IMG/VR virus record: IMGVR_UViG_3300030109_000449
Location: 8,294-51,782 of that record
Length of the DNA stretch: 43,489 bases
Direction: 5' to 3' (one strand)
From: a virus
Part shown: piece by piece, positions 1-7,541 of the stretch
How the letters are laid out: the number at the start of each line of letters is the position of its first letter
How positions within the stretch are numbered: position 1 is the stretch's first letter
The notes under the pieces: model-generated
Told to the model about the DNA's origin: nothing
Databases searched by the model: none
Seen by the model: only the letters and a program-made list of their open reading frames with translations
Position numbers and translations under genes: made by a program

Positions 1-771
1 TGGGAATACGTAATAGAGTATTCAGACCACAAAGAGTTTGGAGAAGAGTTTGTTAACGAACAATATATGCTTCGTTACTTAGGAGATAAGTTTCTTATAA
101 AATTAAACTACGATTCAAGAGGATTGGAAGATGTAGAGTTTGCGGCTTTAGATATGAGATTTAAGAAAAACCTTGGTAATCTTGCATTGTCTATGGGAGT
201 TGCAGGTAGGAGCCACCCTGCATATTTAGATTTCAGACCTATTGATTTGTGGTGGGACGAACAAGGAATTGACATAGAAGAGTCTATACCTTTTTGGGAG
301 TTTGCATATTTCTATGGTTACACAGATGAGTGGGTAGAGCAGTTTACGCAATACGGTTATAGTTACTTTGATTATAAATGGTATAATGCAGAAGGTGAAC
401 TTGTTGCTAATACAGATGACCAATTTTACAAACAGATTTATGGTAGAATAGTAAGAGAGTACAACGAAGAATATGCAAAAGACTTAGGATATCAAAACGA
501 ATTATCTTTAAGTGTAGGTGCAGACTATTATAAGTATACACCTAAGAATTGGTTTCACTTCTGGGCAACTGCATATCCAGTAACTAAAGGTATGTCTGAC
601 TATTCATTTAACTATGAAGTAGCAGAAAATGGTATGGATTATGATTTAGGTTTAGTATATGGTTGGAAACTTACTAATAAGTTTGGAGTATTCCTAGAAG
701 GTAGATACTTAAATATGTATGACGTACAAAGTTATGAGTCCAAAGTTGGATTCAATTGGTTAATATACTAA
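1..771 (+). CDS. Beta-barrel-like protein, 5'-truncated by window edge
   Basis: The reading frame is open from base 1, so the gene starts outside the window; the first internal ATG is at 67, but the 22 codons before it are also open. The visible 256 codons are rich in aromatic and alternating polar/hydrophobic residues, for example KFGVFLEGRYLNMY near the end, and the protein finishes with FNWLIY. A C-terminal strand ending in an aromatic residue is typical of Gram-negative outer-membrane beta-barrels. There is no recognisable enzyme motif. It is followed by lysis and tail genes. An outer-membrane role (for example superinfection exclusion or lysis) is inference; a beta-rich virion protein is the alternative. 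Confidence 0.6.
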   Translation, partial: WEYVIEYSDHKEFGEEFVNEQYMLRYLGDKFLIKLNYDSRGLEDVEFAALDMRFKKNLGNLALSMGVAGRSHPAYLDFRPIDLWWDEQGIDIEESIPFWEFAYFYGYTDEWVEQFTQYGYSYFDYKWYNAEGELVANTDDQFYKQIYGRIVREYNEEYAKDLGYQNELSLSVGADYYKYTPKNWFHFWATAYPVTKGMSDYSFNYEVAENGMDYDLGLVYGWKLTNKFGVFLEGRYLNMYDVQSYESKVGFNWLIY

Positions 772-944
772 TGTTTAATGGACCTAACGGAGCTGGTAAA
801 GGCGATAAGCCTAGACAAGGCATACCTATGAAACAATGGGAAGAACGTTGGGAAAAGATATTTGGACATAAAGGTGTAAATAAAGATATTTTTAAGGAAG
901 AAAATGGCGAGAAAAAAAGCAAAAGCAATAAGAAAAACAACTAA
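771..944 (+). CDS. Small hypothetical protein, 57 aa
   Basis: It begins MFNGPNGAGKGDKPRQG and is glycine- and lysine-rich, with a W-rich middle (QWEERWEKIFGHKG) and a basic tail. I start it at 771, where the ATG overlaps the preceding stop as TAATG, the coupling arrangement used repeatedly in this genome; an in-frame ATG at 756 would overlap further. The GPNGAGKG stretch superficially recalls a P-loop, but the protein is far too short for an NTPase. Its 3' end overlaps the next gene by 41 bases. Function unknown. Confidence 0.6.
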   Translation: MFNGPNGAGKGDKPRQGIPMKQWEERWEKIFGHKGVNKDIFKEENGEKKSKSNKKNN

Positions 945-1206
945 GGGTAAAGGCGCTAATTACAGACCTACTAAAAAAGGTGCTGGTATGACCGCTAAAG
1001 GTGTTAAAGCTTATAGGAGAGCAAACCCTGGTAGTAAACTTAAGACCGCTGTTACTGGTAAAGTAAAGAAAGGTAGTAAAGCAGCTAAAAGAAGAAAGTC
1101 TTATTGCGCTAGGTCTTTAGGACAATTAAAACGAAGTTCTGCTAAAACTAGGAACAATCCTAATTCTAGAATAAGGCAGGCAAGAAGGAGATGGAAATGC
1201 AGATAA
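904..1206 (+). CDS. Very basic phage protein (DUF6321-like), 100 aa
   Basis: Extremely rich in Lys and Arg with no hydrophobic core. It contains the pattern AVTGKVKKGSKAAKRRKSYCAR followed by a lysine/arginine-rich tail ending RRRWKCR, which I recognise from the DUF6321 group of phage proteins. That family has no demonstrated function to my knowledge. Start supported by AAGGAAG just upstream of the ATG. The charge suggests nucleic-acid binding, perhaps packaged with DNA; this is inference. Neighbours are a small ORF (overlapping) and the holin. Confidence 0.75.
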   Translation: MARKKAKAIRKTTKGKGANYRPTKKGAGMTAKGVKAYRRANPGSKLKTAVTGKVKKGSKAAKRRKSYCARSLGQLKRSSAKTRNNPNSRIRQARRRWKCR

Positions 1207-1213
1207 TGTGTGA

Positions 1214-1600
1214 ATGTGGATGTGGAATATGCCTAAGCTAGATATAGTTGCAGGTATAATAGACAAGGTAGCTGGTCACGTAGACAAGTTTACTTTAGAC
1301 AAACAAGAAAAAGCTGAGTTAATAGCTGAGATAAACAAAGCTCAAATGGAAGTAAATAAAGTAGAAGCTGGGCATACGTCTATGTTTGTAGCGGGCTGGA
1401 GGCCCTTTACAGGCTGGATATGCGCTTCTGCTATGGCGTATCATTATATACTACAACCTTTACTTACTTTTATTTTGTATAGTTTTGGAAATGAAGTAGT
1501 ATTACCAACCTTTGATATGGGTACTCTTACTACAGTCTTACTCGGAATGCTCGGTCTCGGGGGAATGCGCAGTTTTGAAAAGGTAAAGAAGAGTGCCTAA
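1214..1600 (+). CDS. Holin, GTA-type 3-TM family
   Basis: Of 128 aa, the first ~55 residues form an amphipathic, charged helix (DKQEKAELIAEINKAQMEVN). Then come FVAGWRPFTGWICASAMAYHY and two more hydrophobic segments ending in GMLGLGGMRSFEKVKKS. The GWRPFTGW motif and the final GLGGxRSxEK are characteristic of the three-transmembrane holins first named from gene transfer agents. It should form inner-membrane holes for endolysin release; the endolysin gene lies 2.5 kb downstream. An ATG at 1229 (MPKLDIV) is an alternative and perhaps more natural start, as neither has a strong ribosome site. Its 3' end overlaps the next GTG start by 8 bases. Confidence 0.85.
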   Translation: MWMWNMPKLDIVAGIIDKVAGHVDKFTLDKQEKAELIAEINKAQMEVNKVEAGHTSMFVAGWRPFTGWICASAMAYHYILQPLLTFILYSFGNEVVLPTFDMGTLTTVLLGMLGLGGMRSFEKVKKSA

Positions 1601-3725
1601 AACTACAATAACATTAAACAGTTTTGAAAGAGGTCTAGATAGTAAAAATGCACCTAGAGATTTACAAAAAGGATTTTTGTCCTCAGCTACGAATGTTGAT
1701 GTAAGTTCTATTGGTAGAATAACTACACTAGGTAGTTTTAACAACGACTTAGATGCTCAAACAAATTTAAGTGGAATAGGTAATTTTCAACCTGGTTTCG
1801 GTTTGTTTAGAATTAATATAGATGGACCTCCAGAAGCTAGTGGTGCAGCAGGAGAATATTTAGTTCATACTGATGGTAATGGAGAAGTAAATATTGGAAA
1901 TAAATCTGTAGGTTTTAACGCCTGGAATGGGGCAGACTTAGGTAGTGTTTCTACTTGTAAACCAGTATATTATTATGCAGACGGTGGATTAAGGATAGCA
2001 GATTCTGTACTAGGCAATGCTTCTGAAACTATAGCTTTACAAAGATTAGTAAGAAGCGCGAATGGATATGCAGCTCTTACAGAAAGAATGGATTTAATTA
2101 ACGATGGATTTGCTGGACCTGTAAATGACGACTTTGAAGATAGTGACAGCAAAGATTGTGTGCCTGCAGATGTAAATGCAGAAGAAGGAGAAGAGCCTGC
2201 TGCAGGAGATGATTTTCTAGTACAGACATTACCTAGTGGAACAGATGGTCTATGGCCTGCAAGCACTTACACGTTTGGCGCTAGCTATGTATACTATGGT
2301 AATCAAGAGTCTAAGATATCTACAGGATTAACAAATATATCAGCAAATGGAACTATTACATTAACAGACGGACAGTATCCAAACATCAGTGTTTCTATTA
2401 AAGATGGACAAGTTAAGCTAGCAGAAATACAAGGAATGAGAATATATTTAAGAGATATTAATAATCCTGACGATGAATTTACTATGTTATTAGACATAGA
2501 TTTTGAACAAGGTTCTAGAATATCTTTGGCAGATGACTTTGACCCTCTTGTAGACGCAGCTGCTGGAGGTTTTGATGTTACTAATGATTCTAAAAATGTA
2601 GAGTCAGATACTAGGGCTTATGCTATTAAACAACCAGGTCTTGATACTTATGCTACTATAAATGGCTACTTATCAGATGAAAAAGAAATATCATTTAACG
2701 GAAACGCAGCATATGGATATAAAACTGCGGTAGTTGCTAATCAAAGAGCTTTTGTTGCAAACGTGGTTTATGCAGATTCTGAAAGTAGAGTTAAACAAAT
2801 GGGAGATAGAATACAGTATAGTCCAGTAAGAAAGTATGACTTGTTTCCACAAAGTTTTTATTTAGACATTGGAACAAACGACGGAGATGAGATTGTTAAG
2901 TTGCAAGAGTTTAATGATAAGTTGTTTGTCTATAAAAAAGACAAATTATATATTATAAACATAGCTTCTGGTTCTGATGCTGGTTGGTATGTAGAGGGAG
3001 AATATTTAAACAGAGGAGTTACTAGTCCTGCAGCTGTTACTAAAACAGATATTGGTATAATGTGGGCAAACAAAGACGGTCTTTTTGCTTATGATGATTC
3101 TGTTAGAAAATTATCTGGAACAATAAAAGATACAGATTGGAATGGAACTATTACAGATAATGCTGTAGTAGGATTTATACCTGTAAAAAATCAAGTTATC
3201 GTAATTGCGGATGCAAGCGATGAAACAGCAGATGGTTATATATATGACTTAGAGACTAGCTCTATTGTTCAAATTGATTCTTCTAGCGTCTTACATAATG
3301 ATAAAGTAAGTAACTTAGTAATTTTTGATGACAAGCTTTGTTATATGGAAGAAGATGGTAATACAAAACATTATAATCCAGCTCCTGCTGCTCAAGGTAA
3401 TTTAAACATAGTTACAAAAGAATTAGATTTTGAACTACCTTCAACAGATAAAAAGTTTTATAAAGTCTATATAACTCACATTGGTGGAGACAATATGCAA
3501 TTATATGCAGCATACAACGGAGCTTCACCTGTAAATGGTAGTATATTTACTGTAGATAATTTTACTGATAGCAGCGCATTAACAACACAAGAATTTATTA
3601 TTACAAATCCAATAGCAGCCAAGTCTATTACATTAAGAATTACAGACGACGACAGTAATGCATCGCAATCTGATTTTGAAATACAAGACATTAGTGTCAA
3701 CTTAAGAGCGAAAGGACAAAGATAA
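1593..3725 (+). CDS. Nozzle/stabilisation-like tail protein, 710 aa
   Basis: Starts at a GTG inside the holin end (MPKTTITLNSFERGLDSKNAPRDL). The N-terminus, with its 'this set of values was assigned' style loop (FLSSATNVDVSSIGRITTLG), and the later segment LQEFNDKLFVYKKDKLYIINI followed by GVTSPAAVTKTDIGIMWANKDGLFAYDD resemble beta-propeller tail nozzle or DNA-stabilisation proteins of podoviruses (T7 gp12 or P22 gp10 type). It is beta-rich, with no predicted membrane segment. Between residues ~190 and 205 there is an acidic, low-complexity insert. The assignment rests on pattern, not on a conserved catalytic motif; a generic virion structural protein is the fallback. Confidence 0.6.
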   Translation: MPKTTITLNSFERGLDSKNAPRDLQKGFLSSATNVDVSSIGRITTLGSFNNDLDAQTNLSGIGNFQPGFGLFRINIDGPPEASGAAGEYLVHTDGNGEVNIGNKSVGFNAWNGADLGSVSTCKPVYYYADGGLRIADSVLGNASETIALQRLVRSANGYAALTERMDLINDGFAGPVNDDFEDSDSKDCVPADVNAEEGEEPAAGDDFLVQTLPSGTDGLWPASTYTFGASYVYYGNQESKISTGLTNISANGTITLTDGQYPNISVSIKDGQVKLAEIQGMRIYLRDINNPDDEFTMLLDIDFEQGSRISLADDFDPLVDAAAGGFDVTNDSKNVESDTRAYAIKQPGLDTYATINGYLSDEKEISFNGNAAYGYKTAVVANQRAFVANVVYADSESRVKQMGDRIQYSPVRKYDLFPQSFYLDIGTNDGDEIVKLQEFNDKLFVYKKDKLYIINIASGSDAGWYVEGEYLNRGVTSPAAVTKTDIGIMWANKDGLFAYDDSVRKLSGTIKDTDWNGTITDNAVVGFIPVKNQVIVIADASDETADGYIYDLETSSIVQIDSSSVLHNDKVSNLVIFDDKLCYMEEDGNTKHYNPAPAAQGNLNIVTKELDFELPSTDKKFYKVYITHIGGDNMQLYAAYNGASPVNGSIFTVDNFTDSSALTTQEFIITNPIAAKSITLRITDDDSNASQSDFEIQDISVNLRAKGQR

Positions 3726-4111
3726 TGTCACTGACTAAAGGTAGAAGAATAGCAGGAACTAACAAACAAGTTAAACGTGGAGCTGTAGGTAAAAGCGAAA
3801 TGAAAAATGGAGAAGAAGTTATACAATATCATAACGGTAGATTAAAAGTTGTTAGAAAAGAATTTGGTAAGTTGTTTGAACTAGAGTTTGTTCAACAAAA
3901 AGGACCAGCAGAAATAAAAGAATTAAAAACATTTGCTAAGAACTCTGATGTAAAGAAACCAGCAAGAGATGCTATTAAAATTTTTGACGGAGGAGTTAGA
4001 GCTGCTACTGGTAAAAAGTTTTATGGTTCTGTTCCTGCTGCTGGAGATTCTAATGTAAAAACAGGAGAATTTGAAGTTGCACCAGACGGCGAAAGTCTAA
4101 TACTGAAATGA
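3725..4111 (+). CDS. Hypothetical protein, 128 aa
   Basis: Coupled to the preceding gene by TAATG. The N-terminus is basic (MSLTKGRRIAGTNKQVKRGAVGK), the middle has a compact mixed segment (VIQYHNGRLKVVRKEFGKLFELEFVQQ), and the C-terminus is glycine/alanine-rich. No family recognised. Its position between the nozzle-like gene and the endolysin suggests a minor virion or tail component, but this is only context. Confidence 0.55.
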   Translation: MSLTKGRRIAGTNKQVKRGAVGKSEMKNGEEVIQYHNGRLKVVRKEFGKLFELEFVQQKGPAEIKELKTFAKNSDVKKPARDAIKIFDGGVRAATGKKFYGSVPAAGDSNVKTGEFEVAPDGESLILK

Positions 4112-4117
4112 TAAACC

Positions 4118-4147
4118 TTGACATAAATAACAAATTTTTAGTACTTT
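4118..4147 (+). promoter_or_regulatory. Candidate promoter ahead of the endolysin
   Basis: TTGACA at 4118-4123, an 18-base spacer, then TACTTT at 4142-4147. The endolysin ATG begins 7 bases after the -10 element, so a transcript starting there would be leaderless for the long form but would carry the GGAG site for the GTG at 4211. The -35 is perfect; the -10 is weak (TAnnTT), a form repeated at several other gene starts in this window. Confidence 0.45.
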
Positions 4148-4153
4148 GTACAG

Positions 4154-4699
4154 ATGAGGTTTATACAAATTTTGCTTGTAATAGCAACAATAAATATAAC
4201 AGGAGATAATGTGAGCGTAAATAAAAATCAAATAAAAAATTTAATTAAAGACGTTTGCATTCAACTAGGAGATAAATATGCGAAGAAAGAGGCTTTGGAT
4301 ATCGTCTATGCAACTGGACTTGTGGAAAGTAAGTACGAGTACATTGAACAAATTGGAGAAGGTCCAGCAAGAAGCTTTTGGCAAGTTGAGCCAGAAACAG
4401 CCGTGGACAATTGTAAAAATTTTATATCAGCTCGTCCTGAACTTATGCAAGCTGCTGCAGATATTCTTGGTATTGACCCCTATCATTTTATTGACCCTGA
4501 GCCTGATAATTGGGACTGGATTCTTCGCACTAATATTGCTGCTGGTATCTTGCATTGTAGGATTAAGTACTGGCGCGTACCAGAGCCTATTGAGAATAGC
4601 AAAGAAGGATTAGCAAAGTATTGGAAAGAACACTATAACACAGCAGAAGGTGCTGGTAGTGTAGAACATTTTTTAAAATTAACGGAGGGTAAATTATAA
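4154..4699 (+). CDS. Lysozyme/transglycosylase-like endolysin with possible dual start
   Basis: A 181-aa protein. Residues 3-15 are hydrophobic (FIQILLVIATINI) and could act as a signal-arrest-release or signal segment. A soluble-lysozyme-like domain follows: GLVESKYEYI places a likely catalytic Glu at residue 58, and GPARSFWQVEP (71-80) matches the G-x-x-x-x-W/L-Q-x-x-P loop of lytic transglycosylases. It probably cleaves peptidoglycan. A second in-frame start, GTG at 4211, has a perfect AGGAG five bases before it and would yield a 162-aa form without the hydrophobic segment, whereas the ATG at 4154 has no ribosome site. So membrane-targeted and cytosolic forms may both be made. It lies downstream of the holin. 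Confidence 0.7.
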   Translation: MRFIQILLVIATINITGDNVSVNKNQIKNLIKDVCIQLGDKYAKKEALDIVYATGLVESKYEYIEQIGEGPARSFWQVEPETAVDNCKNFISARPELMQAAADILGIDPYHFIDPEPDNWDWILRTNIAAGILHCRIKYWRVPEPIENSKEGLAKYWKEHYNTAEGAGSVEHFLKLTEGKL

Positions 4700-5361
4700 T
4701 GGCAAGTTTTTCACAATTAATAGGAAGGCTTAAAGCTGAACAAGATTTTTTAGGAAAGTCAAACTTACTTGATTTAGGTATTGAGGTAGAGGGAGAGAAA
4801 CAAGATGTAGAAGAAGCTAGGTCTCAGTATATGACTGATGTACAATCAGCTCAAAGAGAAATGCAAAGAAGGCAACAGACAAGAAGTAAAAGAGGATTCT
4901 TTGGTCAACTTCTTGGTGCAGGTTTAAGTTTAGTAGGAGTGCCACCAGGTATAGGAGCAGCAATAGGGACAGGAGCTTCTTTACTTGGAAGAAGTTCAGT
5001 AGACCCTTACAGAGCAAATATATCAACTTCATTAGAAGGCGGTAGATTTTTAGCTCAATCAAGAAAAGATTTAAGTAGAGATATACAAGAAACTAATTTA
5101 TTTATACAAGACGCTGCCGACCAACAAAGTTTATTAAATATGACAGGAGCTTTGGCAGACGCTTACAGTATGTATAACATGAATAGAATGTTTACAGGAT
5201 ATGAGAAGATGAAACCTCCTACAAAACCTTCTACAAAAAAAGGCGAAACAGAAGAAGGTAAATATACTGAAGAAGACGGACCTTCTTTAACAGAAGAAGG
5301 CGGTTTCATTAACCCTTATTATGCTAATCCTATGGTCCAAGAAAGAACATTAGGAGAATAA
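4699..5361 (+). CDS. Putative internal virion / ejection protein, 220 aa
   Basis: The N-terminal ~65 residues are helical and charged, followed by a glycine-rich hydrophobic stretch at about 66-95 (FFGQLLGAGLSLVGVPPGIGAAIGTG), then helical sequence and a proline/acid-rich C-terminus. This helical-Gly-rich architecture resembles small podovirus internal core proteins (T7 gp14-like), which insert in the host envelope during DNA ejection. TAATG-coupled to the endolysin with GGAGGG upstream. The function is inferred from architecture and its position ahead of several large virion genes. Confidence 0.5.
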   Translation: MASFSQLIGRLKAEQDFLGKSNLLDLGIEVEGEKQDVEEARSQYMTDVQSAQREMQRRQQTRSKRGFFGQLLGAGLSLVGVPPGIGAAIGTGASLLGRSSVDPYRANISTSLEGGRFLAQSRKDLSRDIQETNLFIQDAADQQSLLNMTGALADAYSMYNMNRMFTGYEKMKPPTKPSTKKGETEEGKYTEEDGPSLTEEGGFINPYYANPMVQERTLGE

Positions 5362-5363
5362 TA

Positions 5364-6344
5364 ATGGCAATATATGACGACATACTAAAAAAAATGCAAT
5401 CAAATTTTATGGCTAACAGCCCACAAAGAATGGGACAGCCAGGAGGTTTTATACAACCAACTTTTAATTTTGGTGATGACGACCCAATGGGAGGAGATAA
5501 TCCTGCGGGCGGACAAGGAGGTAATGATAATCCTGTCGGTGGTGGTACTGGTAGTACTGGTAGTACTGGTGGTTCTAGTTATAGTCCTACTACATACGGA
5601 GGAACATATACATCTAATTTTTCTAGCATAGAAGATATTTTATCTTCCATAGGACAGTCTGGTTTTAATTTAATGAACCCTGCTTCGCAGTTAGGTTACT
5701 CACAATATGCTGATTTATTTGGCACATTTGATACAGCAGGGTACCAACAAGCTTCTCAAGCCCTTATGGATACAGAAGCTAGGTTGTTAGGAGAGATAGG
5801 TCAACAATTTCAGTCTAGTACAGGAGAGCTTCAAGGAGGTTTACAAGACACTTTACTTAATATGATGGGAGAAGAAAGTGTTACTGGTCTTGTTGGTGGT
5901 AGACAAGCTCAAAGAAGACAGCTTACTAGAGCAGGTGCAGAGTCACAATTGTTTGACCTTGGTGAAAGAGCTAGGTCTCAATACTCTTCAGCTCAAGAAT
6001 CAATAGGAGCTCAAATGGGTCAGTTAGAAGGAACGTTGTTAGACTTTATAAATCAACAAAAGAACGTTGCTCTTAACATACTTTCATCTGGAGGTACTCA
6101 AGACCAAGGAGCAGGAACAGATGCAGGATATACTGGATATGGCAGCATACCTAAAGGAAGTAGTATGACAGCTCAACAACTAGAGTCGTACTCAGGAAAG
6201 TTTTCAGACCTAGGAAATGCAACAGCAGCCTTTCAATATTTTGTAAGCCAAGCGCATAGCAATTTGACTGATGCTCATTTAAATCAATTAGCTAACGATG
6301 TTTACAATATGTATCAAAACATGGACGAATCAGGAGGAACGTAA
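5364..6344 (+). CDS. Putative virion protein with Gly-rich linker, 326 aa
   Basis: The N-terminus is low complexity: residues ~43-80 are mainly Gly, Asn, Asp, Ser and Thr, with GSTGSTG repeats. The rest is Gln/Ala/Leu-rich and probably helical (QQASQALMDTEARLLGEIGQQF, RARSQYSSAQESIGAQMGQLEG). No enzyme motif. AGGAGA precedes the ATG, and the gene ends in a TAATG junction with the next. Such flexible, glutamine-rich proteins are common among phage internal virion proteins; no closer assignment is justified. Confidence 0.5.
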   Translation: MAIYDDILKKMQSNFMANSPQRMGQPGGFIQPTFNFGDDDPMGGDNPAGGQGGNDNPVGGGTGSTGSTGGSSYSPTTYGGTYTSNFSSIEDILSSIGQSGFNLMNPASQLGYSQYADLFGTFDTAGYQQASQALMDTEARLLGEIGQQFQSSTGELQGGLQDTLLNMMGEESVTGLVGGRQAQRRQLTRAGAESQLFDLGERARSQYSSAQESIGAQMGQLEGTLLDFINQQKNVALNILSSGGTQDQGAGTDAGYTGYGSIPKGSSMTAQQLESYSGKFSDLGNATAAFQYFVSQAHSNLTDAHLNQLANDVYNMYQNMDESGGT

Positions 6345-7537
6345 TGGCTAGAAGAACTTTATATCCAAAAAAACCAAGCTCTACTCCGTTAGATGCTTTA
6401 CAAAAAATACTTGGACAGCTAGGAACAGAGGTTTCTAGACAGCAAAGACAGGATGCTACTTTAGAATATTATAGAGATAGAGACGCAGCAAAAGCTACGC
6501 AAGATGCTAAAGACGACGCTACGGATAAAGAAAATAAATTTAGGGATGAATATCATCAGGTAATGTTTGGCTATTTAAAATCTGGAGATTACAGAACAGC
6601 AAGAGCATATCTTGGCGAAGTTGATGGCGAGGAAGGTAAATATACCTATGATATGGCTAGAGATAGTATGGTAGAAAAAGGAAAGTTGCCTTTATATTAT
6701 AGTGCTACCCAGTGGTTAGATTTAATTAACAAGGAAGAAACACAAGGATTAAAAGGAGAAAACTTAGCTAAGAGCTTTTTAAGTAGGAACGCTGAAATAG
6801 ATAAGAGTGATATATATGACAATATGCTAGATGCTTTGGGAAATGGAGATATGAGTCAGGCAGAGTTTGATTTTGCTATGAAGAACGCAAAAAGCCAACC
6901 TTGGTTTGAAAGCTTAGGATTAAGTGCAGCTGAAAAAGCAGGTGGTCCAAGCGCTGATAGTGTACAAGCAGATTTAAAAACAGTTGGAGGTTTATTTAGG
7001 AGCTATGAAGCTAGTAATTTTTACAAACAAGCAGAAGCTTTTACGTGGGCTAATGCCACATATACTCCACAAGGATATACAAAATTATTGCAAGAAGCAG
7101 GTATAACTTCCAAATCTAGTGATACTGAAAGAAGAGAAGAATTTTTGAAAAATCTTTGGAGAACTAAAAAAAGTTCACCTGCAGCTGTAGCACTTATGGA
7201 TGAAATAGCTTTAACAGCTTTAGATAGGGGTGTAGACAAAGACGGACCCAGACCAAATTTATTTGAAATACTTGGAGAAGGAGTAAAGCCTGGAGAATCT
7301 AGAGGTCAACAATATTTTGTAAACACTTATGTTGGCTTAGCTATAGAAGCAGACCCAGAACTAAGAGGTATTAATAATAGAAGTGAACTCATTGAAAAAC
7401 TTAATAATTCAGAAACTCAAGCAAGGATAGTAAGAAGAGTAGAAGAATACCTTGGACCTTATGATACCTGGAGAGCATATATGGCTACTCCTGATGAACC
7501 AAATCCAAGATTTAGAATAAAATTAATAGAGGACTAA
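6344..7537 (+). CDS. Putative internal virion protein, 397 aa
   Basis: A mostly helical, charged, soluble protein with no signal peptide or transmembrane segment. The N-terminus is basic (MARRTLYPKKPSS), followed by a Gln/Asp-rich helix containing YYRDRDAAKATQDAKDDATDKENK. AGGAGG lies 6-11 bases before the start and the ATG overlaps the upstream stop. I recognise no domain. It sits directly before the 1719-aa protein, the usual order for the paired medium and large internal virion proteins of podoviruses, so a core/ejection role is inferred. Confidence 0.5.
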   Translation: MARRTLYPKKPSSTPLDALQKILGQLGTEVSRQQRQDATLEYYRDRDAAKATQDAKDDATDKENKFRDEYHQVMFGYLKSGDYRTARAYLGEVDGEEGKYTYDMARDSMVEKGKLPLYYSATQWLDLINKEETQGLKGENLAKSFLSRNAEIDKSDIYDNMLDALGNGDMSQAEFDFAMKNAKSQPWFESLGLSAAEKAGGPSADSVQADLKTVGGLFRSYEASNFYKQAEAFTWANATYTPQGYTKLLQEAGITSKSSDTERREEFLKNLWRTKKSSPAAVALMDEIALTALDRGVDKDGPRPNLFEILGEGVKPGESRGQQYFVNTYVGLAIEADPELRGINNRSELIEKLNNSETQARIVRRVEEYLGPYDTWRAYMATPDEPNPRFRIKLIED

Positions 7538-7541
7538 TACA

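Noticed and set aside
1197-1241. Short Cys-rich peptide frame before the holin
   Set aside because: About 11-14 residues, stops inside the holin gene, and no independent evidence.
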